DNA from: Setomelanomma holmii
Lineage: Eukaryota; Ascomycota; Dothideomycetes; Pleosporales; Phaeosphaeriaceae
NCBI GenBank assembly: GCA_010015745.1
Contig: ML978415.1
Span: forward strand, 1-15,622
Direction of reading: 5' to 3'
DNA: 15,622 nucleotides
Shown here: positions 1 through 9,612 of the stretch, piece by piece
Layout: every line of letters begins with the position of its first letter
How positions within the stretch are numbered: position 1 is the first letter of the stretch
Program-made: the position numbers and the translations under genes
Notes under the pieces: model-generated
Databases searched by the model: none
What the model saw: only the letters and a program-made list of their open reading frames with translations
Told to the model about the DNA's origin: nothing

Positions 1-807
1 GATAAGATGCCGTTGGCGCATTTAATTACGGCCTAGTGGGCAGATCTTCAGCGTGTTCATCTGCAAGTGTTTTGATTGGGGCTCGAATCTAGTTGGGCGA
101 TGGTGGTGGGCTCGACGGATGAGAAGGGAGAAGAGGATGAGGGTGTTGGAGGTAGCAAGGTGTTGTAAGATTGGTGTTGCGGGGTTTTGTATCGGTATGT
201 TCTGCTCTATCTATTCTGCGTATTTTGACCTTGAATATGGCGTCATGGTTGCTGGCTGGTGCTGCGAGATGAAGATCCGACTATTTTCACAATGTTGGGG
301 ATTTATGGATGTCAGGATCAAGTGTATGCTTCATGTTTTCATTTCCACGTAATCCATCCCATACCTATCCAAAAACTCTACGCTACATGGTGCTCAAACC
401 AGATACCAACCCAAGACCTATTCATATCCTATGAGATTCGTTATATGCCCCTGACCTCAACCTCCCCTTCATATACATCTTGTCATGTACCAACAATCAC
501 TCTGACATATGCGTGCCGACATCTCCAAGACATCTTCCATGTTCATGCTAAAATCTACGCACGTATGCCCCGCAGGATCTTCCTATCCTCGAGGTCCAGA
601 AAAGCAGGCAATAGGGGGAATCATGCTGCGGAAATGGGACAAATCGTAACAATGAACAATGAGAAAACTCCTCGCTATGCATGCAGGTCGTTATGGTATG
701 CGCGCATCGCGAAGAAAACACAAAACATAACAAAAGTTTACAACATCGTGTTGTAATGGGGTATCGTCGAATGCATGTGCTGTAACGAAACGCCTTGGTA
801 GCACCGA
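1..807. other. Intergenic region; 3' flank of the large minus-strand gene
   Basis: No gene could be supported here. Short open frames exist on both strands, but their translations are rich in Cys, Trp and Met, lack domain-like character and do not continue through plausible introns. The right part (about 350-807) is AT-richer and is most simply the 3' UTR and downstream flank of the minus-strand gene that stops at 808. The left part (about 60-240) is pyrimidine-rich on the minus strand, which in fungi is common in leaders and promoters, so a further minus-strand gene may begin just off the left edge. That last point is inference only. Confidence 0.5.
738..756 (-). repeat. Perfect inverted repeat (hairpin) in the 3' flank of the large gene
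   Basis: The sequence TTACAACATCGTGTTGTAA has two perfectly complementary 8-base arms around a 3-base loop (TCG). It starts about 50 bases past the stop codon at 808 of the minus-strand gene, so it probably lies in the 3' UTR of that mRNA and could fold as a stem-loop. A role in 3'-end formation or mRNA stability is possible but unproven. An 8-bp AT-rich stem can also arise by chance. Confidence 0.45.
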
Positions 808-3800
808 CTAAGAGCGCATCGGGATGTTCTCGAGCTCGCTGCGCTGGCGCAGGTACTTCGCAGCGAGATGGTCGCCACCCTTCTTCGACAGCTCCATCCA
901 GTGCTGAGCGACGCACATGGTCATTGGGTCGCTTCGAGCTGGATCCTGGGAGGCCTTCCTCTCCCGGTTGAGAAGCTCCGTCTTGAAAACCTCACTTGGT
1001 TTCGTAAGGGGCAGAACAGTGCGGTGCACGAGTTCAGGAGAAGTAAGGTAGAAGATGGCGAGTTCACGCTCGGCCACAGCATCGCCCTCCTTAGCGGTGA
1101 TCATGAGCATGCGCGCGGCGTCCTCCATAGTATATCGTGACATAGGTTCGTCGCTGACTGCTGGAAGGGTTGGAGGGACACCAGTCTTCTCCACCACACC
1201 ACCGACGCTTTGCTTGACAACCGCGTCACGCTTCAAGTTTTGCGCACTGATGACCTCGTCAACGAGCTCCACCATGATGCGGCAAACGTCCTGCTTCAGA
1301 CCAAGAGCGGCGAGACCGACGTCCCAGAATGCCTTGCCTCGGGCAGTCTTGTCGAGCATCTGCGCAGGGACGAATGAGGCAATGTACTGCAGGTCCCTGA
1401 AGAGCGTTTTGGGCCGGATCTCGGCATCTCGCAACAGACCCTGAATGACCTCAACAATCATGTCCGTGCTCGGTGGACCAACAGGGGAGCGTGCACCAGT
1501 TCGTGGAAGCGGCGAAGCGTTGCTGCCTCGGTCTTGGTTCATGGTGTGGGAGCGACGCTCTTCGCAGTTAGCGATAGCTTGTTCCAGGTTCTGTGCACGG
1601 TTGGTGTGGGTCGCTGGCTCACGTGAGCTGAGCTCAGGCATGGCACCAAGGGTGGGTGATTGAGGAACTGGAGGTAGTGTGTCTCGGTGCTTGTTGTATG
1701 ATTTGCCAGTCCGAGAGGACAGCGAAGCGATAATGAGAAGCTCCAGCTCGTACAAGGCATGCAGTTTTGCGTAGGGGTTGGGGTGCGTCTGGAACTTGCT
1801 GAGCAAACGGCGAAACGCAACGTTGTATGGAAACTCCAACAGGCCTGCCTTCTTAGCTGCAGAAGTGCCAGTCGACCGGGAGGTTGCGTCGCTTGATGTT
1901 GAAGAGTGTTCTCCTGCGGAGTGGTGGACATCAGACGCAGCAGCATGCTGGTAGGTCGCGACTGGCGGGGCAGCTTGACTGCGCTCGGTACGACCAAGCG
2001 CCTCCAACGGCACATTTCGCTGGTCTGGAAGTGCTTGCTTTCGCAAGCTCTTCATGCTCTTCTTCTTCGCCAACATCTTCTTGCGCTTCCGCTCTTCCTC
2101 GTCCCTTCTCTGAATGCAATCCTCGAGCAAGTCACCACTAAACCAAGAGTCCGTCTCACTTCCATTTGCGAAGACCAGTGTGCCGAGGTCGCTCAGGAGC
2201 AGGCCAGTAAGTGTCTGCTTCAAGTCCAAGAGGAAACGACGCTTGTCCTCATTCACGCTCGCAGATTGCTTAAGCATGACGGTGCCCTTCGACGATGATG
2301 CAGTGCGGGGCCGAATGCTGGTCGCACTCGTGGGCGACTGCGCTTGGGTCTGGAATGGTGACCAGAATGTTGCCACGGAATCGATCGACAACACAGGCGA
2401 AGAGCCGCCGAAGTAGTCGTGAGAGTCCATAGGGCTCCTTGTCCATGGGCTTTGGTCGAAGCTGTGCTGTGATCCGTTGCGGTTGGCCACAGATCTGAGG
2501 CTGCTATGGCTAGGTCGTTGCGCAAAGTCAAGGTTGCGCGAGCCGGGGCGGTGAGTTTCGTATTCCTCGTCACCTGCAATGGACAGGGTCCCAACTCCTG
2601 TGAGGAATAGGTCGCCCTTCTGCCTTCCGCTTTCGAGGATGTGCTGATCTCTCTTGTACAAGTCGCCGGCCCAAAGTACAGGCGCTTCGATCAAGTTGTC
2701 GCCGACAATCTTGTTGACGCACTTGTCGATTTCGAGGCAGAAGCGGTGAATTCGCTCTTCGCCTTTGCAGAAAGAGTTCTCGATGCCGTATTGTGTCAGC
2801 CACTTCAGCGTAACATCAGATTGCTCATCTGATAGCTTATTGGGCCCACCAAAGTCCTGGGATGCGGACATGACATCCACGAGCACTGCCTCGCCCTTCA
2901 TCAAGAAATTGTTGTTTGAGGACTTGGAATAATTTCGTGCCCGGTGACCTGGAATAGGCTTTCCGTCAAGCGTCCGCGTCGGCTGGCCCATAATCTTCAA
3001 AGCAAGTGCGACGTTGCGCGCTTGCTCGTATTCGGCCGAACTGCGCACTTCACTGATGTACCACATCTTGTCGCGCAACTGCTTGAAGCCAAGCATCATT
3101 TCCTCAATCATCGCATCTGATCTCTCCTGCGATTGTTTGAGCCATACGAACCATGCTTCAAACTCCTCAATGGCATTTGCAGCCTTTCCGAGAGAATCCC
3201 TCGGCCCACGCGAGAAGTAGTTCAATAGAGCGGCATATCCGTTTTTCACCAATGTCGGCGACGTCAACCTCCGCAGACTCTGCAGCGTCTTGTAGTACTG
3301 ATGCGCATTCACGAAATCTGAACGGGCTTGACACTGATACATGGCCGTCTCGAGCATGGTCACAAGAACCGAGCTGTTCTCTTGCTTTTCGCCGATCTGT
3401 GGGTTACTGTTGCTCCTCGGATATTGCGGCGAGCGGTGTCGCGCCGGGACGTTTCTCTGGCTGGCAATCATATTGGTGAGCTGGCTCTGACTTTGGCCTT
3501 GGTTGTACGGATTGCGAGATCCAAGGCTATCACTAGCATTTCGGACCACTCCTCTGCCGCGCCCTCCCTTTCGGGTAGTCATGCGGTTGCTGAAGTTCTT
3601 CGACTCGCTGTCTGGCGCGAGCTCCTTCGGGATCTCATATTCTTCGACCAATTTGGCGATAGCTTCTTTCAGCTGATGGTAGTCATTCTCGAGGTCCATT
3701 CGATCCCCAGCGCCTTCATCATCGCTGCTGTCGGTATCGGGTGAGTCTTCGTCGTGTTCATCTTCATCATCAGAGTCCTTGCGCATGCGTGACTTGAGGT

Positions 3801-6113
3801 GCTTTCCATCAGCAGAAATGTAGAGCACCGCCCACCTCTCTGAACAGGGGTGGCATGTCCCTGAGGTCGCCTCGAAGCCTAGAATTCGGGTCATCTCGGA
3901 GCATGCCGTTCTCAGGCGTCTTCCATAAAGTTCAGTTGGCGCAACCTTTGGCTCAATTGGGCGTTCTTCCAGACCAAGAGTACTTGTACTATCCAAAAGA
4001 GGTTCTCTGGACGTCTGATCGCTGGTCATAGACGAGGCACTGGCGCTCAGAATAGAGCTTGCATCTGTCACAGAAGCAGCCGCATTCCGGAAGGGCACTG
4101 AGACGCCAGACATGGAAGAAGCAGAAGAGGCAAGTCCAGTCCGGCGTTGAGCCTGTTGATCGATGTGGCTGGAAGATGGTCGACGTTCCGGAAAGAGGGT
4201 ATTGACCATTGTGACGATGTCAGAGGGAGCTAGGACTATAAATGGCTGGACCTCAACAGTCTCCCGCGGGGAGGTGATGGCTTTGGCAGGAAGAAGAATT
4301 GGCTTGGCAGGGGTCCTGGTATGCTTGAACCGGGCCAGAATGTTTTCAATATGAATTCGGATCTCGGGAAGAACGGGTACCTGCTGTCGCCTATCACCAA
4401 TGTCAGCTGTGTGGAAAATTATGAAACCAAAGGAAAGCTCGTACCAATTATAGGTCATGTCCAAAACAAGCTTCTGGGCACGGATCGCGATTTCCTTGAG
4501 AATCTTCTGTCTGGCATGCTCGCTGATATGGTGGCCCACCATGATGCCATGAGTCTAATCCGAATCAGTATGCGGTCCTGATAGGAGAAGGAAGAACCTG
4601 CCTCAGGATGTATGATAGCATTGAGCAAGAAAGTGGAAAATAACCAACGAGAGACGAAGAAGTTCTGCGAAGCCTTGCGAAGATTCTTCTCTTCGTCCAA
4701 TTTGCGAAGGATAGCGTTTCCAATTTCCAGGACACCTTCCGGGATACCTCCAGCCGAGGGCTCATCATCCACAACCTCGAAGAGACGCTTCACGACCTTG
4801 CCAAAATACTCATCGGCCGCAATAGTGTCTTTGGTGCTCCGAGCCACAGGCTGGCCCAGGCGTGGGGGCTGCTCCTCAGCTTTCTCTAACAGGAATTGGC
4901 CATCTTGCAGAGCTTGCATGAGGTAGAGCTCCAGGTTGGCTTTTCCAGGCCATTCACGCATGCCAGCCCAAACATCCAGGACGGTCATGATGAACTTTTC
5001 GGAGCCGGGCTTAATGTCCTTGATGAGCTTGGCGCAGGTAGTAGCCCAGACATCGGTGCGGCGTAGGTCTTCGGCAGAATCTGGGCCTGAAGAGTTGGCG
5101 AAGATGGTGTAGACGAGAGCTGCAAGCGGATCATGTCGCTGGAAAGACAGGAGGCGCTCTACGGGATTGGAGCCCTGCTGGTTCGGCTTGTGGGTACCGA
5201 CATTTTTACCGCGGGCCTGCATGGCCATGACCGAATCAATCGGATCCAAAGCTTGACGAAATGAGGACAGAGCAGCAAGTTCTTGCTGAGAAAGGCTGGA
5301 AATGCGCGCAGCAAGGAAATCGGGATTGGTGCGGATCTCAGAAATGAAGTCAAGGAGATCGTCCAAAATCTTGGACGGCACTTCGCTGAGCAAAGTAGAC
5401 GAAGAGAGAGACTTTTCACTCTTCATGCTTTTAGACTTGCCAAACTCCAAATCAGGCTCGAGCAATGCATACTGCCGTGTCGCGTCGCATGAGTTCCGAA
5501 CATCGTTAAGGGCATTATAGAGAGACGCGAAGCCTTTCTTGTCGTCCGAGCGGAAGTTGTCCACCAGCGTCCGGTATGCCAGCTCTCCGCAATGTACCAG
5601 ACGTGCGGAGAGGGCGCTCGAGACTAGCCATCGGTGCAAGCGGACCCGCGAGTGGGCCTTGCGCTGCTCCTGGTAGCCCTGGAGGCGGATCAGATGGGCG
5701 AGCTCAGCAAGGGAAGTGGCAGACGTGGGGATTGCCGCAGTGGGCAGGTACGCATCGGTGTACGAGGAAAGGTCGGCTGGCAGCAGGCGCGGCAGACGGC
5801 CAGCAGGCGCAGACATGGAGGCGGGGATCTGAGGCCGCTGGACGCTGGAGGGCAGGCGCTCTTTGTTGATTGTGACATCGTGGAGTCCGCCAGGTCGACT
5901 TCCCATGGTAGTTGACGGCTGCTGCTGGGTGTGGGAGCGAGCTTGGGGTGAAGGCGACCTGGGCGGCGTTGAGGGCAGCGGCGGAGCCTCCACGGGCGGG
6001 TCCTCGACGACAGTTGTACTGTGCGAGGGCGTGTGGCTCCGGGACGAGACGTGCGTGACAGTAGGCGACACGGCTGCGAGTAAGTCAGTGCCAGCACATC
6101 GTACAGAGCGCAT
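808..6113 (-). CDS. Large conserved-type fungal protein, RasGAP-like motif and Sel1-like C-terminus; function unknown
   Basis: Two exons, 6113-4602 and 4554-808 (stop TAG), give about 1752 residues. The frame switches at a 47-nt GC-AG intron. Joining there restores the continuous motif RWLFSTFLLNAIIHPE + THGIM (about residues 489-509), which resembles the FLxFxxPAIxxPxxxG(L/I) core of RasGAP-fold domains. Then come a Ser-rich linker, an acidic Asp/Glu run (about 762-788), a helical middle region, a Lys/Arg-rich coiled segment (about 1318-1345) and a C-terminal helical part (about 1646-1752). That last part has Sel1/TPR-like spacing, for example AKEGDAVAERELAIFYL and AQHWMELSKKGGDHLAAKYL. I cannot name the gene or assign an activity; GTPase regulation or scaffolding is inference. 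The start is uncertain. The ATG at 6113 has a weak context (T at -3), while 5906 has ACC before ATGG. However, the frame between them has coding-like GC-rich third positions, and an upstream exon is possible. Confidence 0.82.
4555..4601 (-). other. GC-AG intron in the large gene
   Basis: The upstream reading frame must shift to enter the long downstream exon. No GT donor near the junction gives the right phase: the nearest, G|GTTCTT, is phase 1, whereas the only usable acceptor (GATTAG, just before ACT CAT GGC) needs phase 0. The sequence GAG|GCAGGT is phase 0 and close to the GC-donor consensus AG|GCAAGT. It yields HPE-THGIM, the expected uninterrupted motif. A CTGAT branch-like element lies 15 bases before the acceptor. 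Length is 47 nt. If retained, the protein would end early, with a stop near 4455. Confidence 0.72.
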
Positions 6114-6183
6114 TAATCCGGCCCGAAGCTATTGGGCAACGACAAGGCCAAAGCGCAGCAGACAGGAACGCAGCGGGACCTAC
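6074..6183 (-). other. Possible 5' intron of the large gene
   Basis: On the minus strand a donor-like CAC|GTAGGT at 6183 and an acceptor preceded by a branch-like CACTGAC (TTACTCGCAG, ending at 6074) bound a candidate 110-nt intron. The ATG at 6113 would lie inside it. Splicing would join an upstream exon, open from ATG 6247, in phase 1 with the main frame (C|CC, then GTG TCG CCT), giving an N-terminus that begins MHSASPLAQAT. This is a model from splice signals only; the alternative is translation from 6113 or 5906. Confidence 0.3.
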
Positions 6184-7830
6184 GTGGAGGGGATGTCGCC
6201 TGTGCCAGAGGGGATGTCGCCTGTGCCAGAGGCGAGGCCGAGTGCATGTTTCTCCTGATCATTGTGCTGTCGCCATGAGGCAGCCCCGGTGAAGCCCTGC
6301 GGCGGCGCGAGTGCTCGGTGTGGCAGGGCGAAGCTCTACCGCATTGCCAGATGGAGCGCGCGTATTGGGGACGTCTGTTTTGGGCGCGACTCTCGCGAGC
6401 TTTGGCCGTGTGCGTTGGCAGAAGGTCTGTTATCGATAGCGGAGCGCTGGGGCAGTGATTGGGCGGCCTCGAGTCCCCAGCAACGGCGGGCAAGTCACGA
6501 CTGCAGCTCAACGGCGCTCGTCAGATGCAGGATCGTGGGCGACGAGAGCGACAGAGCGCAGCGACAGCGATATAGCATTGCAAGCGAACTCGTATGCCTC
6601 AGATTGGTGGCGACGGCAGACCGCCAGTGCGCGACGCTCGAGAAGTCTGTCCTGGCGATGACTTGCAGGACCAGCACATCAGAGGGAGCACGAGAGACGA
6701 ATCAGCGTGCATAACAGGCTCGCCGTCTGCATCACGCTGCACGTCGCCCAAATGCCTCAGCTCGAAAGATGCGGTGGAAGCGCGGCATTCTGCTGCTCCA
6801 GCTGCTCGCCCACAGAACGTAAAACCACCTATCCCCGCCTCGTCCAGAGACTCGTCGACAACGCACTCTCCCGCTGCCCCTAGTTTGACTTCGTCTGGAC
6901 ATGGCGGCGATGCTCTCCCGCCCGTGGCTCAGGATGCCTGTTTGGCCGTTTCTGCGGCCACTCCTCCATTCCCCGTGCCCCTCACCATCACCATCCTCAA
7001 CAACATCCCCTACCAGATATAAAGCTTCAGACACAGCTCTGTCGCAGCTGCACAGGAGGCAGCGAGGCCGGTCCCTAGCCAGTCGTCTATTTTGTGCGCA
7101 TGCGGACCCGACGCGCCGCCTCAACGTGACTGGCCGAGCGATCTCCATGCACCGCTGCGTTGGCAAGTATGCAGCGCCTGCTGTCAAGTGCTGCACGCGG
7201 GAAGCTCGACCTCTTCTTTCATCTCGGCCTGCATCCAGGATCTGCCCTCATTTGAGCGAACACGTTCTCCGAGAGGGCTATCCTGGCCTCGTCCAATGAG
7301 CCGCCCAACACCTTGCCTGCTGCAGCTCTTCTTGCTTGACGCTATCGCTGCTCATGTATGCCAACCTGTGGTTCCTTTTGCATGTTTGCAGTGCGATGCA
7401 ACATGGAGCATATGCAGACCCGCGATTGCGCAAGTGGATATGAGATGCTCATCGTCGCCGTTACTATTACGAAACGCAAATGTACCTTGATATGCCGCCC
7501 GGATGTATTGCGTGTTGTCGCGTCGTCTATGTTCGATGTTCTCTGACCGGGGTAGATCGACATCGCCATGTGTCGCCCGCGTGCAAATTTCCCACTACCA
7601 CGAGTCGCACGCTCCGAACTGACACCGCTATCCACTTGGGTGTGAAAGTGCTGGGCATCTCCCAAGATCATCCCTGGGATGAGCTCACGTTGCCCAACCA
7701 CCGTTGCGCCTAACATGTTGCGCAACGAGCAAGTGTGTGCCAATCCCACCACGCAAGCCCGACCAAATATGCCAATTCCAACGTGAACGGATTCACCGAG
7801 CGACTAGAGCTTGCCATTTCGCCATGCTAG
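6114..7830. other. Long intergenic region, no convincing gene
   Basis: About 1.7 kb lies between the start of the large minus-strand gene and the stop of the exopolyphosphatase gene on the same strand. It should contain the promoter and leader of the former and the 3' UTR of the latter. Open frames up to about 150 codons occur on both strands but look like random GC-rich sequence rich in Arg, Ser, Pro and Cys. A plus-strand pyrimidine-rich stretch (about 6955-7015) is followed by TATAAAG at 7018-7024, which could be a promoter for an unrecognised plus-strand transcript. A 10-bp palindrome GTTGCGCAAC lies at 7717-7726. No tRNA or transposon feature was seen. Confidence 0.5.
6187..6232. repeat. 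21-bp tandem repeat, 2.2 copies
   Basis: Two perfect adjacent copies of a 21-bp unit (6187-6207 and 6208-6228) are followed by four more matching bases. Read on the minus strand in the frame that could feed into the large gene, the unit encodes the heptad SPLAQAT twice. The period is a multiple of three, which is compatible with a repeat in coding sequence. It may equally be a 5' leader duplication. Confidence 0.85.
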
Positions 7831-9182
7831 TCAGATTATGGCCTCCCTGAGCAGAGGGGCGACACGTTTCCGGCTATGTTGCACTTGTCGTTGCCACCAA
7901 ACCTTCCTCCACTGCCCGTCACCACAGGTTGCGTCGGCAACGCTGCCAGAGCCGTCCCAATCTTCGAGGCCCAGCTCATCAGTGGAGTTGGCGGCGAAAG
8001 TCTTGGCAGCTTTCACTGCGCTGTCGTTGAACGCCCACAAGAGGACTTCCCTCTGAAACTTGCCTTCCCAAGATGTCGACGTGGTCATCAGTGTGTACAT
8101 GTGTAGCTCACGGTCTTTCGAGAATTTCTCGAGGGCCGACAGAAACGCTTCGTCCACTGCATTCGCGCTCGCTTCTTCTCCAGCCTTTTGCTGCAGATAA
8201 TCGATTTGCTTCACGACAGAGCTAATGCCAAGTTTCAGGCCGTTCTGATCCCATTGCTTGTAATCTTTTCGTAGTATGTCGTGCAGTTGTAAACTGCCGA
8301 TGTCCTTTTTGGAGGTATTGATGTCGTTGTAAAAGCTTGTACGATCGAAGCTCGTCGATAGTTGAGGACAAAGCATGATCTTAGCTTCAAGGTATTCGAT
8401 AGCTTGACGGTCATGCTCGGTAGTTTTGTTTTCGTCTTGGAGGTTTGAGGTGTCCACAAGAATGGAAGCCAGCCCTAATAGAGCTACGGCTGCATCCCAC
8501 CGCTTGACAACGGCAGCATCGTCAGACAAGCTATCGCCTTGAGCGTAGGCAGCGCCGGAAGATACAGCCGATAGGGAAACGGCGTCCCAGGTTAGTTGAC
8601 AATAGTTTGCAATGAGACTGGTGCAGCTGCCACTCTTCTCAATGATGCGAGGCTCGTCGCCAGTCTCTTTGGGAACCTTGCCCTCATCATCGTGATGGTC
8701 GATGACACCCGCCACCTGACGAGAGTAGAGCTTACCCAATCGTCCGTGAAGAGCGTTGTGATCCACCAGAATCCATCTCGTGTTTTCAGGAGCAAGTTTA
8801 GTCGAAATGTCAGACAGAGGCGGCAGGTCATCTAGAGTAATCAGGTGTCCGGGCTCGATGTTTGCATGCTTGAAAACAGCAAGATACTCAGGTCTCAGCT
8901 GGATATCCGATGCTGGAATGTTTGTGATTGGTATGTAGAGTGGCGTGAAAGCATTCTTTGGAGGTGACATGGACCGAATGTAGGCGTATAAAATCGAGCA
9001 TGACATCGAATCAAGATCTGAACATTGCTTAGAGATAAGCGGCTGGCCATTCATGCCGCAGACTCACCCGCCGATTCATTGCCGATGACAAGTGTGACTT
9101 TCTGGCTGGTGTCAATTGCGTTGCGCAATGCGCTCTTAGCGTACGCCAGGAATCCACGCAGTGAGTTTCTCGGCATTGCCAT
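7831..9182 (-). CDS. PPX1: Exopolyphosphatase, DHH/DHHA2 family (PPX1 type)
   Basis: Exons 9182-9068 and 9017-7831 (stop TGA) encode 433 residues, near the usual size of the yeast enzyme family. Family members are Mn/Mg-dependent phosphoesterases that release orthophosphate from the ends of inorganic polyphosphate, mainly in cytosol and mitochondria. Metal-binding motifs are intact: GNESADLDS (residues 34-42, formed across the splice junction), LVDHN (D124, H125), VIDHHDDE (D145-H147) and ILVDTSNL (D227). A GSCTSL segment lies at about 168-173. The C-terminal DHHA2 part ends with WRKVWWQRQVQHSRKRVAPLL, of the kind expected for substrate contacts. ATG 9182 is the first in frame after an upstream TGA; a second ATG follows two codons later. 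The gene lies downstream of the esterase on the same strand but 430 bp apart, so it probably has its own promoter. Confidence 0.95.
9018..9067 (-). other. Canonical GT-AG intron of PPX1
   Basis: The 50-nt intron has donor G|GTGAGT and acceptor TTCAG|AT. Removal creates the codon GAT for the first Asp of the DxD metal-binding motif and completes GNESADLDS, which strongly supports the junction. Confidence 0.93.
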
Positions 9183-9612
9183 GCTGGCTTGTAGCGGTGA
9201 GGTGAGAGCAAATAAGATGTATCAAGCAAAGGTGAGACGGCTAAGGCGGATAGCATAGAAGTCGCGATGACGTGCAAGGTAACAGGGCACGGACCACAAT
9301 ACGCGCACAGACGCTGTTTGCTCCTATCTACTGTAGTACTTGAAGCAAAGATGCAGACTGTGACAACGCATACTGCAAAGTATCTCCTTACCAGAAAGAC
9401 TCCGTGGGCGCTACATCTTGATCTGCTCAACTGCACCCACCACAATCTATGTGTGTGTCTCTTTGGCAGCATTGCCCATGGCAAATGGCACAGAAGCGCG
9501 AAATATAGCAGAGTCGCGAAATATAATAGAGTCGCCACGTGCCTTCCAGATGGCAGGGAGGTCTCAACGCTGGTCGGCATATGTGATCAGATGCTCGAGT
9601 AGGGGCGTGAGC
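9183..9612 (-). promoter_or_regulatory. PPX1 promoter region and esterase 3' flank, with CACGTG box
   Basis: This 430-bp gap separates the PPX1 start from the stop of the upstream esterase gene. It contains a palindromic CACGTG at 9536-9541, which on the minus strand reads GCACGTGGC, the type bound by bHLH factors including the phosphate regulators Pho4 and NUC-1. The box is about 354 bp upstream of the PPX1 ATG. An 18-bp tandem repeat lies immediately beside it. No coding sequence is supported here. Regulation by phosphate is inference from one motif. Confidence 0.4.
9498..9533. repeat. 18-bp imperfect tandem repeat
   Basis: Two adjacent 18-bp units, GCGAAATATAGCAGAGTC and GCGAAATATAATAGAGTC, differ at two positions. 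They lie between the esterase stop and the PPX1 start, with the CACGTG box beginning two bases after the second unit. Each unit contains an AT-rich AAATATA core. They could be paired factor-binding sites or simply a small duplication. Confidence 0.8.

Noticed and set aside
53..756. Two overlapping plus-strand open frames of 99 and 165 codons at the left edge
   Set aside because: Composition is Cys/Trp/Met-rich and random-looking, there are no recognisable motifs, and they lie in the AT-richer 3' flank of the minus-strand gene.
1620..1625. CACGTG box inside the large gene
   Set aside because: It lies in coding sequence far from any start codon, so a regulatory role is not supported.
4455..4601. 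Early stop of the 552-codon frame at 4455, which would make the left and right halves two separate genes
   Set aside because: The tail after 4601 reads as intron and off-frame exon sequence. Removing a 47-nt GC-AG intron gives a continuous conserved-looking motif into the downstream exon.
6732..7196. Minus-strand 154-codon frame in the long gap
   Set aside because: Low-complexity Arg/Ser/Gly/Cys-rich translation with no motif; it overlaps several equally long frames on the other strand.
6901..7299. Plus-strand 132-codon frame starting MAAMLSRPWLRMPVW, resembling a mitochondrial presequence
   Set aside because: After the Arg-rich start there is no domain-like sequence, and the frame ends without a plausible intron. 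Arg/Ser/Pro bias is expected of GC-rich non-coding DNA.
9029..9580. Minus-strand 183-codon frame covering the PPX1 start region
   Set aside because: It is in a different frame from the true PPX1 first exon (9182-9068) and lacks the GNESAD motif; a shadow frame.
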